Part shown: positions 1 to 9,049 of the stretch, in pieces
Position numbering within the stretch: the stretch's first letter is position 1
Layout: every line of letters starts with the position of its first letter
Assembly: GCF_016446475.1 (NCBI RefSeq)
Contig: NZ_JAEHFP010000040.1
Coordinates: 1 to 34,409 of the forward strand
Source: Paracoccus binzhouensis
GTDB lineage: Bacteria > Pseudomonadota > Alphaproteobacteria > Rhodobacterales > Rhodobacteraceae
Reading direction: 5' to 3'
Length of the DNA: 34,409 nucleotides
The notes under the pieces: model-generated
Database searches by the model: none
What the model was told of the DNA's origin: nothing
What the model saw: the letters and a program-made list of their open reading frames with translations, nothing else
Position numbers and translations under genes: made by a program

Positions 1-87
1 GCCCCTCGCAGCCGTCAACGCCATGATTTATATGCGAAATATCACGATTACGACAGCGAAATCAGCGACTTACTTGGAGAATGTGGG
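1..87 (-). mobile_element. Terminus of an IS1380-family element (rest lies left of the window)
   Basis: These 87 bases align without gaps to 34235-34321, the region upstream of the intact IS1380-family transposase at the other end of the window, with roughly 84% identity counted by eye. The shared parts include the outermost bases (acttgg.gaatgtggg). It is therefore the 5' end of a second, related but distinct IS1380-family element in the same orientation, whose transposase would lie left of base 1. The element ends at about base 87, inside the tauR reading frame. No target duplication can be checked because the other junction is outside the window. Confidence 0.8.
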
Positions 88-280
88 GATAGACCAGCGT
101 CACCGTCATCCGCGACAGGCCCAGCGAATCGGCCAGCCCGCGCGAGGAGGGCAGCCGCGTGCCCGGCCGCGCCCGGGTTTCCAGGATTGCCCGCACGATG
201 GCCGCCGCCAGCCGCGCCTGCAGCGTGCCTGCCTCATCCTCGCGCAGGAAGAACATCTCGACGGGAATCCGACCGCTCAT
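88..280 (-). pseudogene. tauR: tauR, MocR/GntR-type taurine regulator, truncated by an IS
   Basis: About 64 native residues remain, starting MSGRIPVEMFFL. They carry the N-terminal winged-helix DNA-binding domain of the GntR/MocR class (LPSSRGLADSLGLSRMTVTL). A full MocR-type protein has a further PLP-binding aminotransferase-like domain of about 350 residues, which is absent. After residue Y64 the frame enters IS1380 sequence and stops at base 62 after eight foreign residues. In Rhodobacter, TauR activates taurine genes, and here it is divergent to tauA as expected. The remnant could still bind DNA weakly but has lost the effector domain. The start lies directly beside the putative operator with no convincing ribosome-binding site. 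The missing 3' part may lie beyond the IS outside the window. Confidence 0.8.
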
Positions 281-312
281 CTGGACCTATCTTTGCTTTC
301 AACTGGACATAT
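281..312. promoter_or_regulatory. Putative TauR operator: two CTGGAC direct repeats
   Basis: Two near-identical decamers, ctggacctat at 281-290 and ctggacatat at 303-312, repeat in the same direction with starts 22 bp apart (about two helical turns). They sit between the divergent tauR and tauA genes. As I recall, the TauR sites described in Rhodobacter capsulatus are direct CTGGAC-type repeats; that comparison is from memory. Binding by the truncated TauR is not assured. Confidence 0.6.
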
Positions 313-434
313 CGTTGCGGCCCGTCACCTGCAACATTTCGTCGCAGGAAGCAGCCGCGAGAGCTGCACCCACCAGCGACTGGGGCCGGGCCGGCAGGCT
401 TGGCCAGCAACCGACAGACAGGGAGTCACAAGCA

Positions 435-1454
435 ATGACCGACATGAACCGGGCCGGAACGTTCCTGGCCGCGATGACGCTTGGCGCCGGCCTCGGCCTG
501 GCCCCCGCCCATGCCGAGACCACGGTGGTGGTCGGCTACCAGCAGATCGTCGGCCCCTTCGTCGCCGCCATCGCCGACGGCCGGCTGGACGCGGCCGTCA
601 GGGAGGCGGGCTACGAGATCGACTGGCGGCAGTTCTCCTCGGGCGGCGACATCTCGACGGCGCTGGCCTCGGGCAACGTGCCGGTGGGGGTGCTCGGCTC
701 GACCGGGATCGCCGCCTCGGCCACGCGCGGGGTGGAGTTCGAGCTGTTCTGGATCCTCGACAATATCGGCAAGTCCGAGGCGCTGGTCGCCCGCAAGGGC
801 TCGGGCATCGAAACGCCGGCGGACCTGACCGGCAAGAACGTCGCGGTGCCCTTCGTCTCGACCTCGCATTTCCACCTGCTGGTGGGCATGGACCAAGTCT
901 GGAAGATCGACCCGCGCGGCGTCAACATCCTGAACATGAAGCCGCCGCAGATCCTGGCCGCCTGGCAGCGCGGCGACATCGACGCCGCCTATGTCTGGCC
1001 GCCGGCGCTGACCGAGCTGATGAAGGAGGGCACGGTCATCGCCGACAGCGAGCAGATCGGCGCGGCCAGCGTGCCGACCTTTGACGGGCTGGTGGCGGAC
1101 AAGGCCTTCGCGGCCGAGAACCCGGAATTCATGGCGGCCTTCACCAAGGCCCTGGCCGCCGCCTATGCCGATTACAATGCCAACAAGGCGGCCTGGACTG
1201 CGGATTCGCCGCAGGTCGCCGGCATCGTCAAGATGATCGGCGGCGAGCCGCAGGGCGCGGTCGCGGCGCTGAACATGCTGTCCTTCCCCGACGCCGCCGA
1301 GCAGGCCTCCGAGACCTGGCTGGCCGGCGGCGCGGTGCGCGCGCTGAGCGAAAGCGCCCGCTTCCTGGTCGAGCAGAAGCAGATCGACGGCGCGCTGGAG
1401 GATTACGCACCCTTCGTGAACGCAAGCTTCGCCAAGGCCGCCGCGGCGCAATAG
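435..1454 (+). CDS. tauA: Taurine ABC transporter periplasmic binding protein
   Basis: This 339-residue protein binds taurine in the periplasm and hands it to TauBC. The start is ATG 435, chosen because agggag (420-425) lies 9 bases upstream and the product then begins with a signal peptide: a charged start, a hydrophobic stretch at residues 8-23 and a likely cut after AHA at residue 27. The mature part shows the sulfonate-binding protein pattern, with VGYQQIVGPF at its beginning, SSGGDISTALASGNV around residues 73-87 and the later segment AAWQRGDIDAAYVWPP. The frame stays open upstream to 159, but that part covers the operator and is non-coding. It is the first gene of the taurine operon, downstream of the CTGGAC repeats. 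Confidence 0.93.
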   Translation: MTDMNRAGTFLAAMTLGAGLGLAPAHAETTVVVGYQQIVGPFVAAIADGRLDAAVREAGYEIDWRQFSSGGDISTALASGNVPVGVLGSTGIAASATRGVEFELFWILDNIGKSEALVARKGSGIETPADLTGKNVAVPFVSTSHFHLLVGMDQVWKIDPRGVNILNMKPPQILAAWQRGDIDAAYVWPPALTELMKEGTVIADSEQIGAASVPTFDGLVADKAFAAENPEFMAAFTKALAAAYADYNANKAAWTADSPQVAGIVKMIGGEPQGAVAALNMLSFPDAAEQASETWLAGGAVRALSESARFLVEQKQIDGALEDYAPFVNASFAKAAAAQ

Positions 1455-1525
1455 GCGGCCCGCTTCCCGGCCCGCTTCCCGGCGCAGCCCGCGCCTGCAA
1501 CCCCATCCTCTGAAAGACCGCCGAG

Positions 1526-2335
1526 ATGCAGACACTGAAAGTTTCCGACGTCAGCCTGATCTATCCGGGCCATCACCAGGGCGCCCCGGTCACCGCGCTG
1601 AAAGGCGTGAACCTGGAGGTCAGGAGCGGCGACTTCGTCGTGGCCCTGGGTGCCTCGGGCTGCGGCAAGACCACGCTCTTGAACCTGATGGCCGGGTTCA
1701 TGGCGCCCTCGGCCGGGCAGATCACCCTGGGCGGCCGCCCGGTCACCGGCCCCGGCGCCGAGCGCGGCGTGGTGTTCCAGAAACACGCGCTGCTGCCCTG
1801 GTTGAACGTCATCGACAACGTGGAATTCGGCCTGAAGCTGCAGGGCGTCGATGCGAAGACCCGGCGCGAGCGCGCAGTGAAGAACCTGGCGCTGGTCGGC
1901 CTGCAGGATTTCCACAAGCACATGATCTATCATCTGTCGGGCGGCATGCAGCAGCGTGTCGGCATCGCCCGCGCCCTGACCTGCGACCCGGCCATGCTGC
2001 TGATGGACGAGCCGATGGCGGCGCTGGACGCGCTGACCCGCGAGACGGTGCAGGAACTGCTGCTGCAGATCTGGCAGCAGACCGACAAGATGTACTTCTT
2101 CATCACCCACAGCGTCGAGGAGGCGCTGTTCCTGGGCTCGCGACTGATCGTCATGTCGCCGCGCCCGGGCCGCATCACCCATACCTACGAGCTGGACTTC
2201 AACCGCCGCTTCCTGGCCGAGGGCAATGCCCGCGCCATCAAGTCCAGCCCCGACTTCATCGACATGAGGGAGCAGATCCTTGGCATCATCTATGGTGACG
2301 AACGCGCCGGCGAGCGGGAGAAGATCCATGCTTGA
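1526..2335 (+). CDS. tauB: Taurine ABC transporter ATP-binding protein
   Basis: This 269-residue cytoplasmic ATPase energises taurine uptake. All ABC motifs are present: Walker A GASGCGKT at residues 42-49, signature LSGGMQQ at 137-143, Walker B MLLMDE at about 157-162 and a switch histidine in FITHSVEEA. The Q-loop segment [13 protein letters not shown] is typical of the nitrate/sulfonate/taurine subfamily. It follows tauA after 71 bases, which include a 12-bp tandem repeat, and its end overlaps tauC by 8 bases. Confidence 0.93.
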   Translation: MQTLKVSDVSLIYPGHHQGAPVTALKGVNLEVRSGDFVVALGASGCGKTTLLNLMAGFMAPSAGQITLGGRPVTGPGAERGVVFQKHALLPWLNVIDNVEFGLKLQGVDAKTRRERAVKNLALVGLQDFHKHMIYHLSGGMQQRVGIARALTCDPAMLLMDEPMAALDALTRETVQELLLQIWQQTDKMYFFITHSVEEALFLGSRLIVMSPRPGRITHTYELDFNRRFLAEGNARAIKSSPDFIDMREQILGIIYGDERAGEREKIHA

Positions 2336-3155
2336 TCGGCTGACGAAAGCGCGCCCGGCCCGCCCCGGCCTGTCCTATGGCGCGCCCGGCGACGGCTCCA
2401 GCGCCGTCATCAGCCTGTTGACCGCCCTGGGGCTGATCGCGCTGTGGTTCCTGATCACCGGCATGGGCTGGGTCAAGCCGCTGTTCCTGCCCTCGCCGGC
2501 CGCGGTCTGGGGCAAGTTCGTGCTGGCGGTGACCGAGGGCGTGTCGAACTCGACGCTGCTGCAGCATACGCTGGCCAGCCTGGGCCGGGTGCTGGGCGCC
2601 TTCTTCCTGGCGCTGGTCATCGCGGTGCCGGTCGGCATCCTGATGGGCGTGAACCGGGTGATCCGCGGCCTTCTCGACCCGATCATCGAATTCTACCGCC
2701 CGCTGCCGCCGCTGGCCTATCTGCCGCTCATCATCATCTGGCTGGGCATCGGCGAGTTTCCCAAGGTCTTCCTGATCTTCCTGGCGATCTTCGCCCCCAT
2801 GGCCATCGCGGCGCGGGCCGGCGTGCGCTCGGTCTCGATCGAGCAGATCCATGCCGCCTACGCCATGGGCGCCAGCAGGCTGCAGGTGATCTTCCACGTC
2901 ATCCTCAAGGCGGCGCTGCCCGAGATCTTCACCGGCATGCGCATCGGCATCGGCGTGGGCTGGACGACGCTGGTCGCGGCCGAGATGGTCGCCGCCCATC
3001 GTGGTCTGGGCTTCATGGTGCTGAACTCGGCCGAATATCTCGCCAGCGATGCCGTCATCATGGGGATCATCGTGATCGGGGTGCTGGCCTTCGCCTTCGA
3101 CCTGCTGATCCGCCGCATCGAGCGGGCGCTGATCCCCTGGAAGGGCAAGATCTGA
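2328..3155 (+). CDS. tauC: Taurine ABC transporter permease
   Basis: This 275-residue inner-membrane permease has about six hydrophobic segments. Its EAA-type loop, which contacts the ATPase, is at about residues 176-201 ([20 protein letters not shown]). ATG 2328 is preferred because cgggag lies just upstream and the start overlaps the tauB stop by 8 bases, a usual sign of translational coupling. The longer frame from 2280 would reach far back into tauB. It completes the TauABC importer. Confidence 0.92.
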   Translation: MLDRLTKARPARPGLSYGAPGDGSSAVISLLTALGLIALWFLITGMGWVKPLFLPSPAAVWGKFVLAVTEGVSNSTLLQHTLASLGRVLGAFFLALVIAVPVGILMGVNRVIRGLLDPIIEFYRPLPPLAYLPLIIIWLGIGEFPKVFLIFLAIFAPMAIAARAGVRSVSIEQIHAAYAMGASRLQVIFHVILKAALPEIFTGMRIGIGVGWTTLVAAEMVAAHRGLGFMVLNSAEYLASDAVIMGIIVIGVLAFAFDLLIRRIERALIPWKGKI

Positions 3156-3204
3156 CCCCCGCCCACCGGAGCTGAGCCGCAACCATTGACCGCAAATGCC
3201 CGGA

Positions 3205-3220
3205 GGCGCGCCCGCGCGCC
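3205..3220 (+). other. Intercistronic hairpin between tauC and tauX
   Basis: ggcgcg (3205-3210) and cgcgcc (3215-3220) form a 6-bp GC stem with a cccg loop in the 91-base gap. There is no U-tract, so it is more likely an RNA stability or processing element between transporter and enzyme genes than a terminator. It is short and GC-rich, so chance is possible. Confidence 0.35.
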
Positions 3221-3246
3221 GCCGACCGGGAAAGGAGTATCCACCG

Positions 3247-3663
3247 ATGACCCGCAAGCTGACCGCCGAGGACCTGAAGGCCACCTTCGACGCCTTCAAC
3301 CGCCATGACATCGACGGGGTGATGACCCATTTCGCCGAGGATTGCGTCTTCTACACCGTCGCCGGCGAACACGAATACGGCAACAGGATCGAGGGCAAAC
3401 CCGCCATCGCCCGGGCCTTCGAGAGCGTCTGGACCACCATGCCGGATGTCGAATGGGCCGATCACAGTCATTTCCTCTCCGAGGACGGCACGCGCGGCGT
3501 GTCGCAATGGACCTTCCGCGCCACCAATCCGGACGGCAGCCGCATCGAGGTTCAGGGCGTGGACCTGTTCCGCATCCGCGACGGCCGGATCGTCGAGAAG
3601 CAGGCGATCCGCAAGCAGCGCCCGGCCATTCCCGCCGCCGCCCCCGCCCTTGCCGAGAAATGA
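3247..3663 (+). CDS. tauX: Taurine dehydrogenase small subunit, NTF2/SnoaL-like
   Basis: This 138-residue protein has an NTF2/SnoaL-like fold pattern: an N-terminal helix followed by FAEDCVFYTVAGEHEYGNRIEGKPAI and a C-terminal VQGVDLFRIRDGRIVEKQAIRKQR. In taurine-degrading Rhodobacteraceae the gene at this position, just before the flavoprotein TauY, is tauX, the small subunit of the membrane-associated taurine dehydrogenase that yields sulfoacetaldehyde and ammonium. The assignment rests on position plus fold, since NTF2-like proteins are diverse. ATG 3247 has a strong aaaggag site 9 bases upstream (3231-3237). The frame ends at 3663, within 8 bases of the chosen tauY start. Confidence 0.8.
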   Translation: MTRKLTAEDLKATFDAFNRHDIDGVMTHFAEDCVFYTVAGEHEYGNRIEGKPAIARAFESVWTTMPDVEWADHSHFLSEDGTRGVSQWTFRATNPDGSRIEVQGVDLFRIRDGRIVEKQAIRKQRPAIPAAAPALAEK

Positions 3664-3671
3664 GGACCGCC

Positions 3672-5123
3672 ATGCAGGCGACCGAGAATCGTGCGGGCGG
3701 GAAATGCGCGGGCCAGACGCCTCCGGGCAAGCCGGATGCGGGCCAGGCACGCCCGGGTTCGGTGCCCTTCGACCCGTTCTATGATCCGATCACCGCCCGC
3801 GGCCTGGGTCCGGGCAGCGATTATGCGCCGACCTACTGGATCGGCACCGCCGGCGCCCCGCCGCCGGATGACGGCCCGGTGACGCGCGACCTGGACGCCG
3901 ACGTGGTGGTGATCGGCTCGGGCTATACCGGCCTGTCCTGCGCCATCCACCTGGCCAAGATGCACGGCATCAAGGCCGTGGTGCTGGAGGCGAACGGCGT
4001 GGCCTATGGCTGCTCGACCCGCAATGGCGGCCAGGCCCAGGTCAGCGCCGGCCGCTTGAAGCGCAGCCAGTGGATCGAACGCTGGGGCCTCGACGTGGCC
4101 AAACGCCTGCATGCCGAGGTCTGCGAGGGCTTCGAGCTGTTCCGCGGCCTGATCCGCGACCATGCCATCGACTGCGAGCCGCAGGACGGCGGGCATTACT
4201 ACATCGCCCACAAGCCCGGGGTGGTGCCGGCGCTGGAGGCCGAGGCGGCGCTCTTGCGCGACACCTTCGGCTATGACGCCCGCATGATCTCGCGCGATCA
4301 GCTGCATGCCGAGGTGGTGCGCGACCACGAGGCGCATGGCGCCATGTGGGAGGCCGACGGCGTCGGCATCCATGCCGCGAAACTGGCCTTCGGCTATCTG
4401 CGCGCTGCCCGCGAACTGGGCGCGACCGTGCATGTCGACAGCCCGGTGCAGGGCTGGGACTATCGCGGGGGTGTGCACAGCCTGTGTACGCCCGGAGGCA
4501 CGGTCCGTGCACGCCGCGTGGCGGTGGCGACGGCCGCCTATGCGCCGCGCGGCCTGCACCCGCGGCTCAGGGACCGGCTGATGCCGATCATGTCGAACAG
4601 CATCGTGACGCGCGTCCTGACGCCGGGCGAGCTGGAGACGGTCGGCATCCGCACCGGCTCGCCGCTGACCGACACGAGGACGCTGCGCCACTACTACCGG
4701 CTGCTGCCCGACAACCGGCTGCAGATCGGCTCGCGCGCCGCGATCACCGGCCGAGATGCAGCAAATCCCGCGCATCTTCAGGCGCTTAGACAGGGGATGG
4801 CCCGCAAGTTCCCGGCGCTGCACGGCATCGAGCTCGACTACAGCTGGTGGGGCTGGGTGGATGTCAGCCACGACATGATGCCGCGCATCACCGGCCTGCC
4901 GGACCTGCCCGGCGCCTTCTACGCCCTCGGCTATGGCGGCAACGGCGTGATGTATTCCGCCATGGCCGGCCGGCGCATGGCGCAGCTGGTCGCGGGCGAG
5001 TCCGTGCCGGCGCTGCCGATCTTCAACTCGGAATTGCCGCATGAAGGCTGGAAGACGCCGTTCCGGCGCCTCGGCCAATGGGGCCTCTACAAGCTTTACC
5101 ACTATCGCGACGAGCGCAGATAA
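3672..5123 (+). CDS. tauY: Taurine dehydrogenase large subunit, DadA-like flavoprotein
   Basis: This 483-residue FAD oxidoreductase of the D-amino-acid dehydrogenase (DAO/DadA) type would oxidise taurine to sulfoacetaldehyde and pass electrons to the respiratory chain. The FAD-binding Rossmann motif is VVVIGSGYTG with GSGYTG at residues 82-87, followed by an acidic strand end (VVLEAN). The C-terminus has the usual GYGGNGVMYSAMAGRRMAQL. About 75 residues precede the fold, a long N-terminal extension. Two starts are possible: ATG 3660 overlaps the tauX stop, while ATG 3672 has tgagga 5-6 bases upstream; I prefer 3672. It lies between tauX and xsc, as expected for this pathway. Confidence 0.85.
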   Translation: MQATENRAGGKCAGQTPPGKPDAGQARPGSVPFDPFYDPITARGLGPGSDYAPTYWIGTAGAPPPDDGPVTRDLDADVVVIGSGYTGLSCAIHLAKMHGIKAVVLEANGVAYGCSTRNGGQAQVSAGRLKRSQWIERWGLDVAKRLHAEVCEGFELFRGLIRDHAIDCEPQDGGHYYIAHKPGVVPALEAEAALLRDTFGYDARMISRDQLHAEVVRDHEAHGAMWEADGVGIHAAKLAFGYLRAARELGATVHVDSPVQGWDYRGGVHSLCTPGGTVRARRVAVATAAYAPRGLHPRLRDRLMPIMSNSIVTRVLTPGELETVGIRTGSPLTDTRTLRHYYRLLPDNRLQIGSRAAITGRDAANPAHLQALRQGMARKFPALHGIELDYSWWGWVDVSHDMMPRITGLPDLPGAFYALGYGGNGVMYSAMAGRRMAQLVAGESVPALPIFNSELPHEGWKTPFRRLGQWGLYKLYHYRDERR

Positions 5124-5135
5124 GGAGCCATCGCC

Positions 5136-6917
5136 ATGAGAATGACGACAGAGGAAGCCTTTGTTAAGGTTTTGCAGATGCACGGGATCGAGCATGCGTT
5201 CGGGATCATCGGTTCGGCGATGATGCCGGTGTCGGATCTGTTCCCGAAGGCGGGGATCACCTTCTGGGATTGCGCGCACGAGACGAATGCCGGGCTGATG
5301 GCGGACGGGTTCACCCGCTCGACCGGCAAGATGTCGATGGCGATCGCCCAGAACGGGCCGGGGGTGACCGGCTTCGTGACGCCGGTAAAGACCGCCTACT
5401 GGAACCACACGCCGCTTCTGCTGGTCACGCCCCAGGCGGCGAACAAGACCATCGGCCAGGGCGGCTTCCAGGAGATGGAGCAGATGCGGCTCTTTGCCGA
5501 TTGCGTCTGTTATCAGGAGGAAGTGCGCGATCCTTCACGCATTCCCGAGGTGCTGAACCGCGTCATCATGCAGGCCTGGAGGAACTCGGCGCCGGCGCAG
5601 ATCAACGTCCCGCGCGACTTCTGGACCCAGGTGATCGACGTCGACCTGCCGCAGGTGGTGGCCTTCGAGCGGCCGGCGGGCGGCGAGGCGGCGGTGGCCG
5701 AGGCGGCGAAGCTGCTCAGCGAGGCGCAGTTCCCGGTGATCCTGTCGGGCGCCGGCGTGGTGCTGTCGGGCGCCATCCCCGACCTGGTGACGCTGGCCGA
5801 GCGGCTGGATGCGCCGGTCTGCTCGAACTACCAGCACAATGACAGCTTCCCGGGCAGCCATCCGCTGGCCATGGGTCCCCTGGGCTACAACGGCTCGAAG
5901 GCGGGGATGGAGATCATCGCCAGGGCCGACGTGGTGCTGGCGCTGGGGACGCGGCTCAACCCGTTCTCGACCCTGCCGGGCTATGGCATCGACTACTGGC
6001 CGAAGGACGCGAAGATCATCCAGGTCGACATCAATGCCGACCGCATCGGCCTGACCAAGAAGGTCACCGTGGGCATCCAGGGCGACGCGGCCAAGGTGGC
6101 GCGCGGCATCCTGGCGCAGCTCGCCCCCACGGCGGGCGACGCCGGGCGGGCCGAGCGCCGCGACCTGGTGGCGCAGACCAAGTCCCGCTGGGCGCAGGAG
6201 CTGTCGAGCCTCGACCACGAGGATGACGATCCGGGCACCGAATGGAACGCCGAGGCGCGGGTCCGCGACGCCGGGCTGATGAGCCCGCGCCAGGCCTGGC
6301 GGGCGATCATGCAGGCGGTGCCGAAGGAGGCGATCGTCAGCTCGGACATCGGCAACAACTGCGCCATCGGCAATGCCTATCCGAGCTTCGAGGCCGGCCG
6401 AAAATACCTGGCGCCGGGGCTGTTCGGTCCCTGCGGCTACGGCTTCCCGGCGATCCTGGGCGCCAAGATCGGCAATCCGGCGGTGCCGGTGATCGGCTTT
6501 GCCGGCGACGGCGCCTTCGGCATCTCGATGAACGAGATGACCGCCTGCGGCCGCGCGGACTGGCCGGCGATCACCATGGTGATCTTCCGCAACTACCAGT
6601 GGGGGGCGGAGAAGCGCAACACGACGCTGTGGTACGCCAACAACTTCGTCGGCACCGAGCTTGACCGCGACACCTCCTATGCCGGCATCGCCCGGGCCTG
6701 CGGCTTGAACGGCGTGCAGGTGCGGTCGCAGGAGGAGCTGACCGCGGCCCTGCACGAGGCGGTCGAGCGGCAGATGCGGGACGGCGAGACCACCTTCATC
6801 GAGGTGCTCTTGAACCAGGAGCTGGGCGAGCCCTTCCGCCGCGACGCGATGAAGAAGCCGGTGGTGGTGGCCGGCATCGACCCGGCCGACATGCGCCCGC
6901 AAAAGGGCGCCGCCTGA
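5136..6917 (+). CDS. xsc: Sulfoacetaldehyde acetyltransferase
   Basis: This 593-residue thiamine-diphosphate enzyme converts sulfoacetaldehyde and phosphate to acetyl phosphate and sulfite, the step that breaks the carbon-sulfur bond. The N-terminal PYR domain has the likely cofactor-activating glutamate in AHETNAGLMADGF (E49). The C-terminal PP domain has the ThDP/Mg motif from GDG at 457-459 to N486. The length matches the family. ATG 5136 is preceded by aaggag right at the tauY stop, so the two genes are coupled. The segment QGGFQEMEQM around residues 108-117 is typical of Xsc rather than acetolactate synthase. Confidence 0.95.
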   Translation: MRMTTEEAFVKVLQMHGIEHAFGIIGSAMMPVSDLFPKAGITFWDCAHETNAGLMADGFTRSTGKMSMAIAQNGPGVTGFVTPVKTAYWNHTPLLLVTPQAANKTIGQGGFQEMEQMRLFADCVCYQEEVRDPSRIPEVLNRVIMQAWRNSAPAQINVPRDFWTQVIDVDLPQVVAFERPAGGEAAVAEAAKLLSEAQFPVILSGAGVVLSGAIPDLVTLAERLDAPVCSNYQHNDSFPGSHPLAMGPLGYNGSKAGMEIIARADVVLALGTRLNPFSTLPGYGIDYWPKDAKIIQVDINADRIGLTKKVTVGIQGDAAKVARGILAQLAPTAGDAGRAERRDLVAQTKSRWAQELSSLDHEDDDPGTEWNAEARVRDAGLMSPRQAWRAIMQAVPKEAIVSSDIGNNCAIGNAYPSFEAGRKYLAPGLFGPCGYGFPAILGAKIGNPAVPVIGFAGDGAFGISMNEMTACGRADWPAITMVIFRNYQWGAEKRNTTLWYANNFVGTELDRDTSYAGIARACGLNGVQVRSQEELTAALHEAVERQMRDGETTFIEVLLNQELGEPFRRDAMKKPVVVAGIDPADMRPQKGAA

Positions 6918-7031
6918 GCAAGGCACCGGCAGACGCCAAGAGGGCAGAAAACCAAGGCGGCCCGCATTGGCTCCGATCCCTGTCATCCAACGGCGCGGCC
7001 TTCCCCGCGCCGTCCCCCTTCCCGCATCCCG

Positions 7032-8060
7032 GTGACGACGATGATGACCACCATGATCCCTTCGCGCAGCCTGCTCGGCGAGGCCTTTCCGGGTTTCGCG
7101 GTCTCGGCGCTGGTCGCAGCCACGGCGCAGTTCCTGTCCGACCATTACGGCGCCCCGGCCATGCTGCTGGCGCTGCTTCTGGGCCTGGCGCTGAACTTCC
7201 TGGCCGAGGACGGCACCCGCACCGCGCCCGGCATCGCCTTCACCGCCCGCACCGTGCTGCGGCTGGGGGTGGCGCTGCTGGGCGCGCGGATCTCAGTCGA
7301 GATGCTGACGGCGCTGGGACCGCGCTCGATCGCGCTGGTGGTGGCGGGGGTGGTGCTGACCATCCTGTTCGCGCTTCTCGTCACCCGCTGCGTCGGCCGC
7401 GGCTGGCGCTTCGCGCTGCTGACCGGCGGCTCGGTGGCGATCTGCGGCGCTTCGGCCGCCATGGCCATCGCCGCGGTGCTGCCCCGGCACGAGAAGTCCG
7501 AGCGCGACCTGGTCTTCACCGTGCTCTCCGTCACCGTGCTCTCGACCGTGGCCATGGTGCTTTATCCGATGCTGTCCAATGCCTTCGGCTTCACGGCGCG
7601 CGACAGCGGCGTCTTCCTGGGCGGCACCATCCATGACGTGGCCCAGGTGGTCGGCGCCGGCTTTTCCATCGGCCCCGAGACCGGCGAGACCGCCACGCTG
7701 GTCAAGCTGATCCGGGTCTCGATGCTGGCGCCGGTGGTGCTGTGCTTTTCGCTGGTGATCCGGGCGCGCGGGCTCTCGGATGCCGATGGCGGCAAGGCGC
7801 CGCCGCTGCTGCCGGGCTTTGTCCTCGGCTTCCTGGCGCTGGCGGCGCTGAACAGCCTGGGCCTGATCCCGCAGGTGGCCTCGGACTTCGCCGGGCAGCT
7901 GTCCCGCTGGGCGCTGCTGATCGCCATCGCCGCGGTGGGGATCAAGACCTCGCTGGGCAAGATGCTCGAGGTCGGCGGCGGCGCCATCGCGTTGATCGTG
8001 GCCGAAACCGTGTTCCTGGGCGTCTTTGTCGTCGCCGGCCTGCACTTCCTGGGGGAATGA
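7032..8060 (+). CDS. tauZ: YeiH/UPF0324-family putative sulfate or sulfite exporter
   Basis: This integral membrane protein of about 340 residues has some ten hydrophobic segments and YeiH-family signatures such as RLGVALLGARIS, GGSVAICGASAAMAIAAVLP and GGTIHDVAQVVGAGFSIG. In taurine clusters this family is called TauZ and is thought to export the sulfite/sulfate released after Xsc; the transport role is inferred by context rather than proven by sequence. The start is uncertain: GTG 7032 and ATGs at 7041, 7044 and 7053 are all in frame and none has a clear ribosome-binding site. It is 114 bases after xsc, with one base between its stop and pta. Confidence 0.82.
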   Translation: MTTMMTTMIPSRSLLGEAFPGFAVSALVAATAQFLSDHYGAPAMLLALLLGLALNFLAEDGTRTAPGIAFTARTVLRLGVALLGARISVEMLTALGPRSIALVVAGVVLTILFALLVTRCVGRGWRFALLTGGSVAICGASAAMAIAAVLPRHEKSERDLVFTVLSVTVLSTVAMVLYPMLSNAFGFTARDSGVFLGGTIHDVAQVVGAGFSIGPETGETATLVKLIRVSMLAPVVLCFSLVIRARGLSDADGGKAPPLLPGFVLGFLALAALNSLGLIPQVASDFAGQLSRWALLIAIAAVGIKTSLGKMLEVGGGAIALIVAETVFLGVFVVAGLHFLGE

Positions 8061-8061
8061 G

Positions 8062-9039
8062 ATGAAACCGCTCGACCGCATCCACGAGACCGCGAAGGTG
8101 CTGAACCGCCACATCATCCTGTCCGAGGGCGAGGATCCCCGCGTCGCCGAGGCCGCCCGCCGGCTGGTGGCCGAGGGGCTGGCCCGCGTCACCCTGATGG
8201 GCGGGCCCGAGATGCCCGGCGTCGGCCGCATCGACCCGGCCGGCGCCCCCGACCTGGCGGAACTCGCCGATCACTGGCACAGGCTGCGCGCCGCCAAGGG
8301 CATGACCGCCGAGCGCGCGCTGGAGGAGATGCGCGACCCGATACGCCAGGCGGCGATGCGGGTGCGGCTGGGCCAGGCCGACGGCACGGTGGGCGGTGCG
8401 GTCGCCACCACCGCCGACACGGTGCGGGCGGCACTGCAGATCATCGGCAGGGCGCCGGATGCCGGGATCGTGTCGAGCTTCTTCCTGATGCTGTCCTGCG
8501 GGCCCGGGGCACCGATCAAGGGCGGCATGATCTTTGCCGATTGCGGGCTGGTGATCCAGCCCGACGCGGCCGAGCTTGCCGCCATCGCACTTTCCGCCGC
8601 CGAAAGCTGCCGGCGGCTGCTGGCCGAGGAACCGCGGGTGGCGCTTCTGTCCTTTTCCACCGCAGGCTCGGCCGATCACCCGAGCCTGGGCCGGATCCGC
8701 GAGGCGCTGGCGCTGATCCGCGCCGCGGCGCCGGATCTGGAAGTGGATGGCGAGATGCAGTTCGACGCGGCGCTGGATGAGGCGATCCGGGCGAAGAAGG
8801 CGCCCGGAAGCCGGCTGACCGGCCGGCCGAACGTGTTCATCTTCCCGGACCTGGCCTCGGGCAATATCGGCTACAAGATCGCGCAGCGTCTGGGCGGCCT
8901 GACCGCCATCGGCCCGATCCTGCAGGGCCTCGCCAAGCCGGCCAACGATCTGTCGCGCGGCTGCTCGGTCCAGGACATCGTCGATGCAAGCGCCGTCACC
9001 GCCGTTCAGGCCGGGACGGTGGCGAAGGTTCCGGCCTAG
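8062..9039 (+). CDS. pta: Phosphate acetyltransferase
   Basis: This 325-residue enzyme of the PTA/PTB family converts the acetyl phosphate from Xsc to acetyl-CoA, which completes taurine carbon assimilation. It is the short single-domain form, with N-terminal ILSEGEDPRVAEAARRLVAEG and C-terminal FPDLASGNIGYKIAQRLGG, typical of the substrate-binding region. ATG 8062 follows the tauZ stop by one base and has ggggga (8051-8056) upstream, so translation is probably coupled. It is the last gene of the operon, and IS701-type debris begins about 10 bases after the stop. Confidence 0.93.
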   Translation: MKPLDRIHETAKVLNRHIILSEGEDPRVAEAARRLVAEGLARVTLMGGPEMPGVGRIDPAGAPDLAELADHWHRLRAAKGMTAERALEEMRDPIRQAAMRVRLGQADGTVGGAVATTADTVRAALQIIGRAPDAGIVSSFFLMLSCGPGAPIKGGMIFADCGLVIQPDAAELAAIALSAAESCRRLLAEEPRVALLSFSTAGSADHPSLGRIREALALIRAAAPDLEVDGEMQFDAALDEAIRAKKAPGSRLTGRPNVFIFPDLASGNIGYKIAQRLGGLTAIGPILQGLAKPANDLSRGCSVQDIVDASAVTAVQAGTVAKVPA

Positions 9040-9049
9040 CATGACAATT

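Noticed and set aside
3552..5408. A 618-codon minus-strand frame opposite tauY
   Set aside because: It is a GC-driven antisense frame with no recognisable domain, while tauY on the plus strand has a clear FAD fold and ribosome-binding site.
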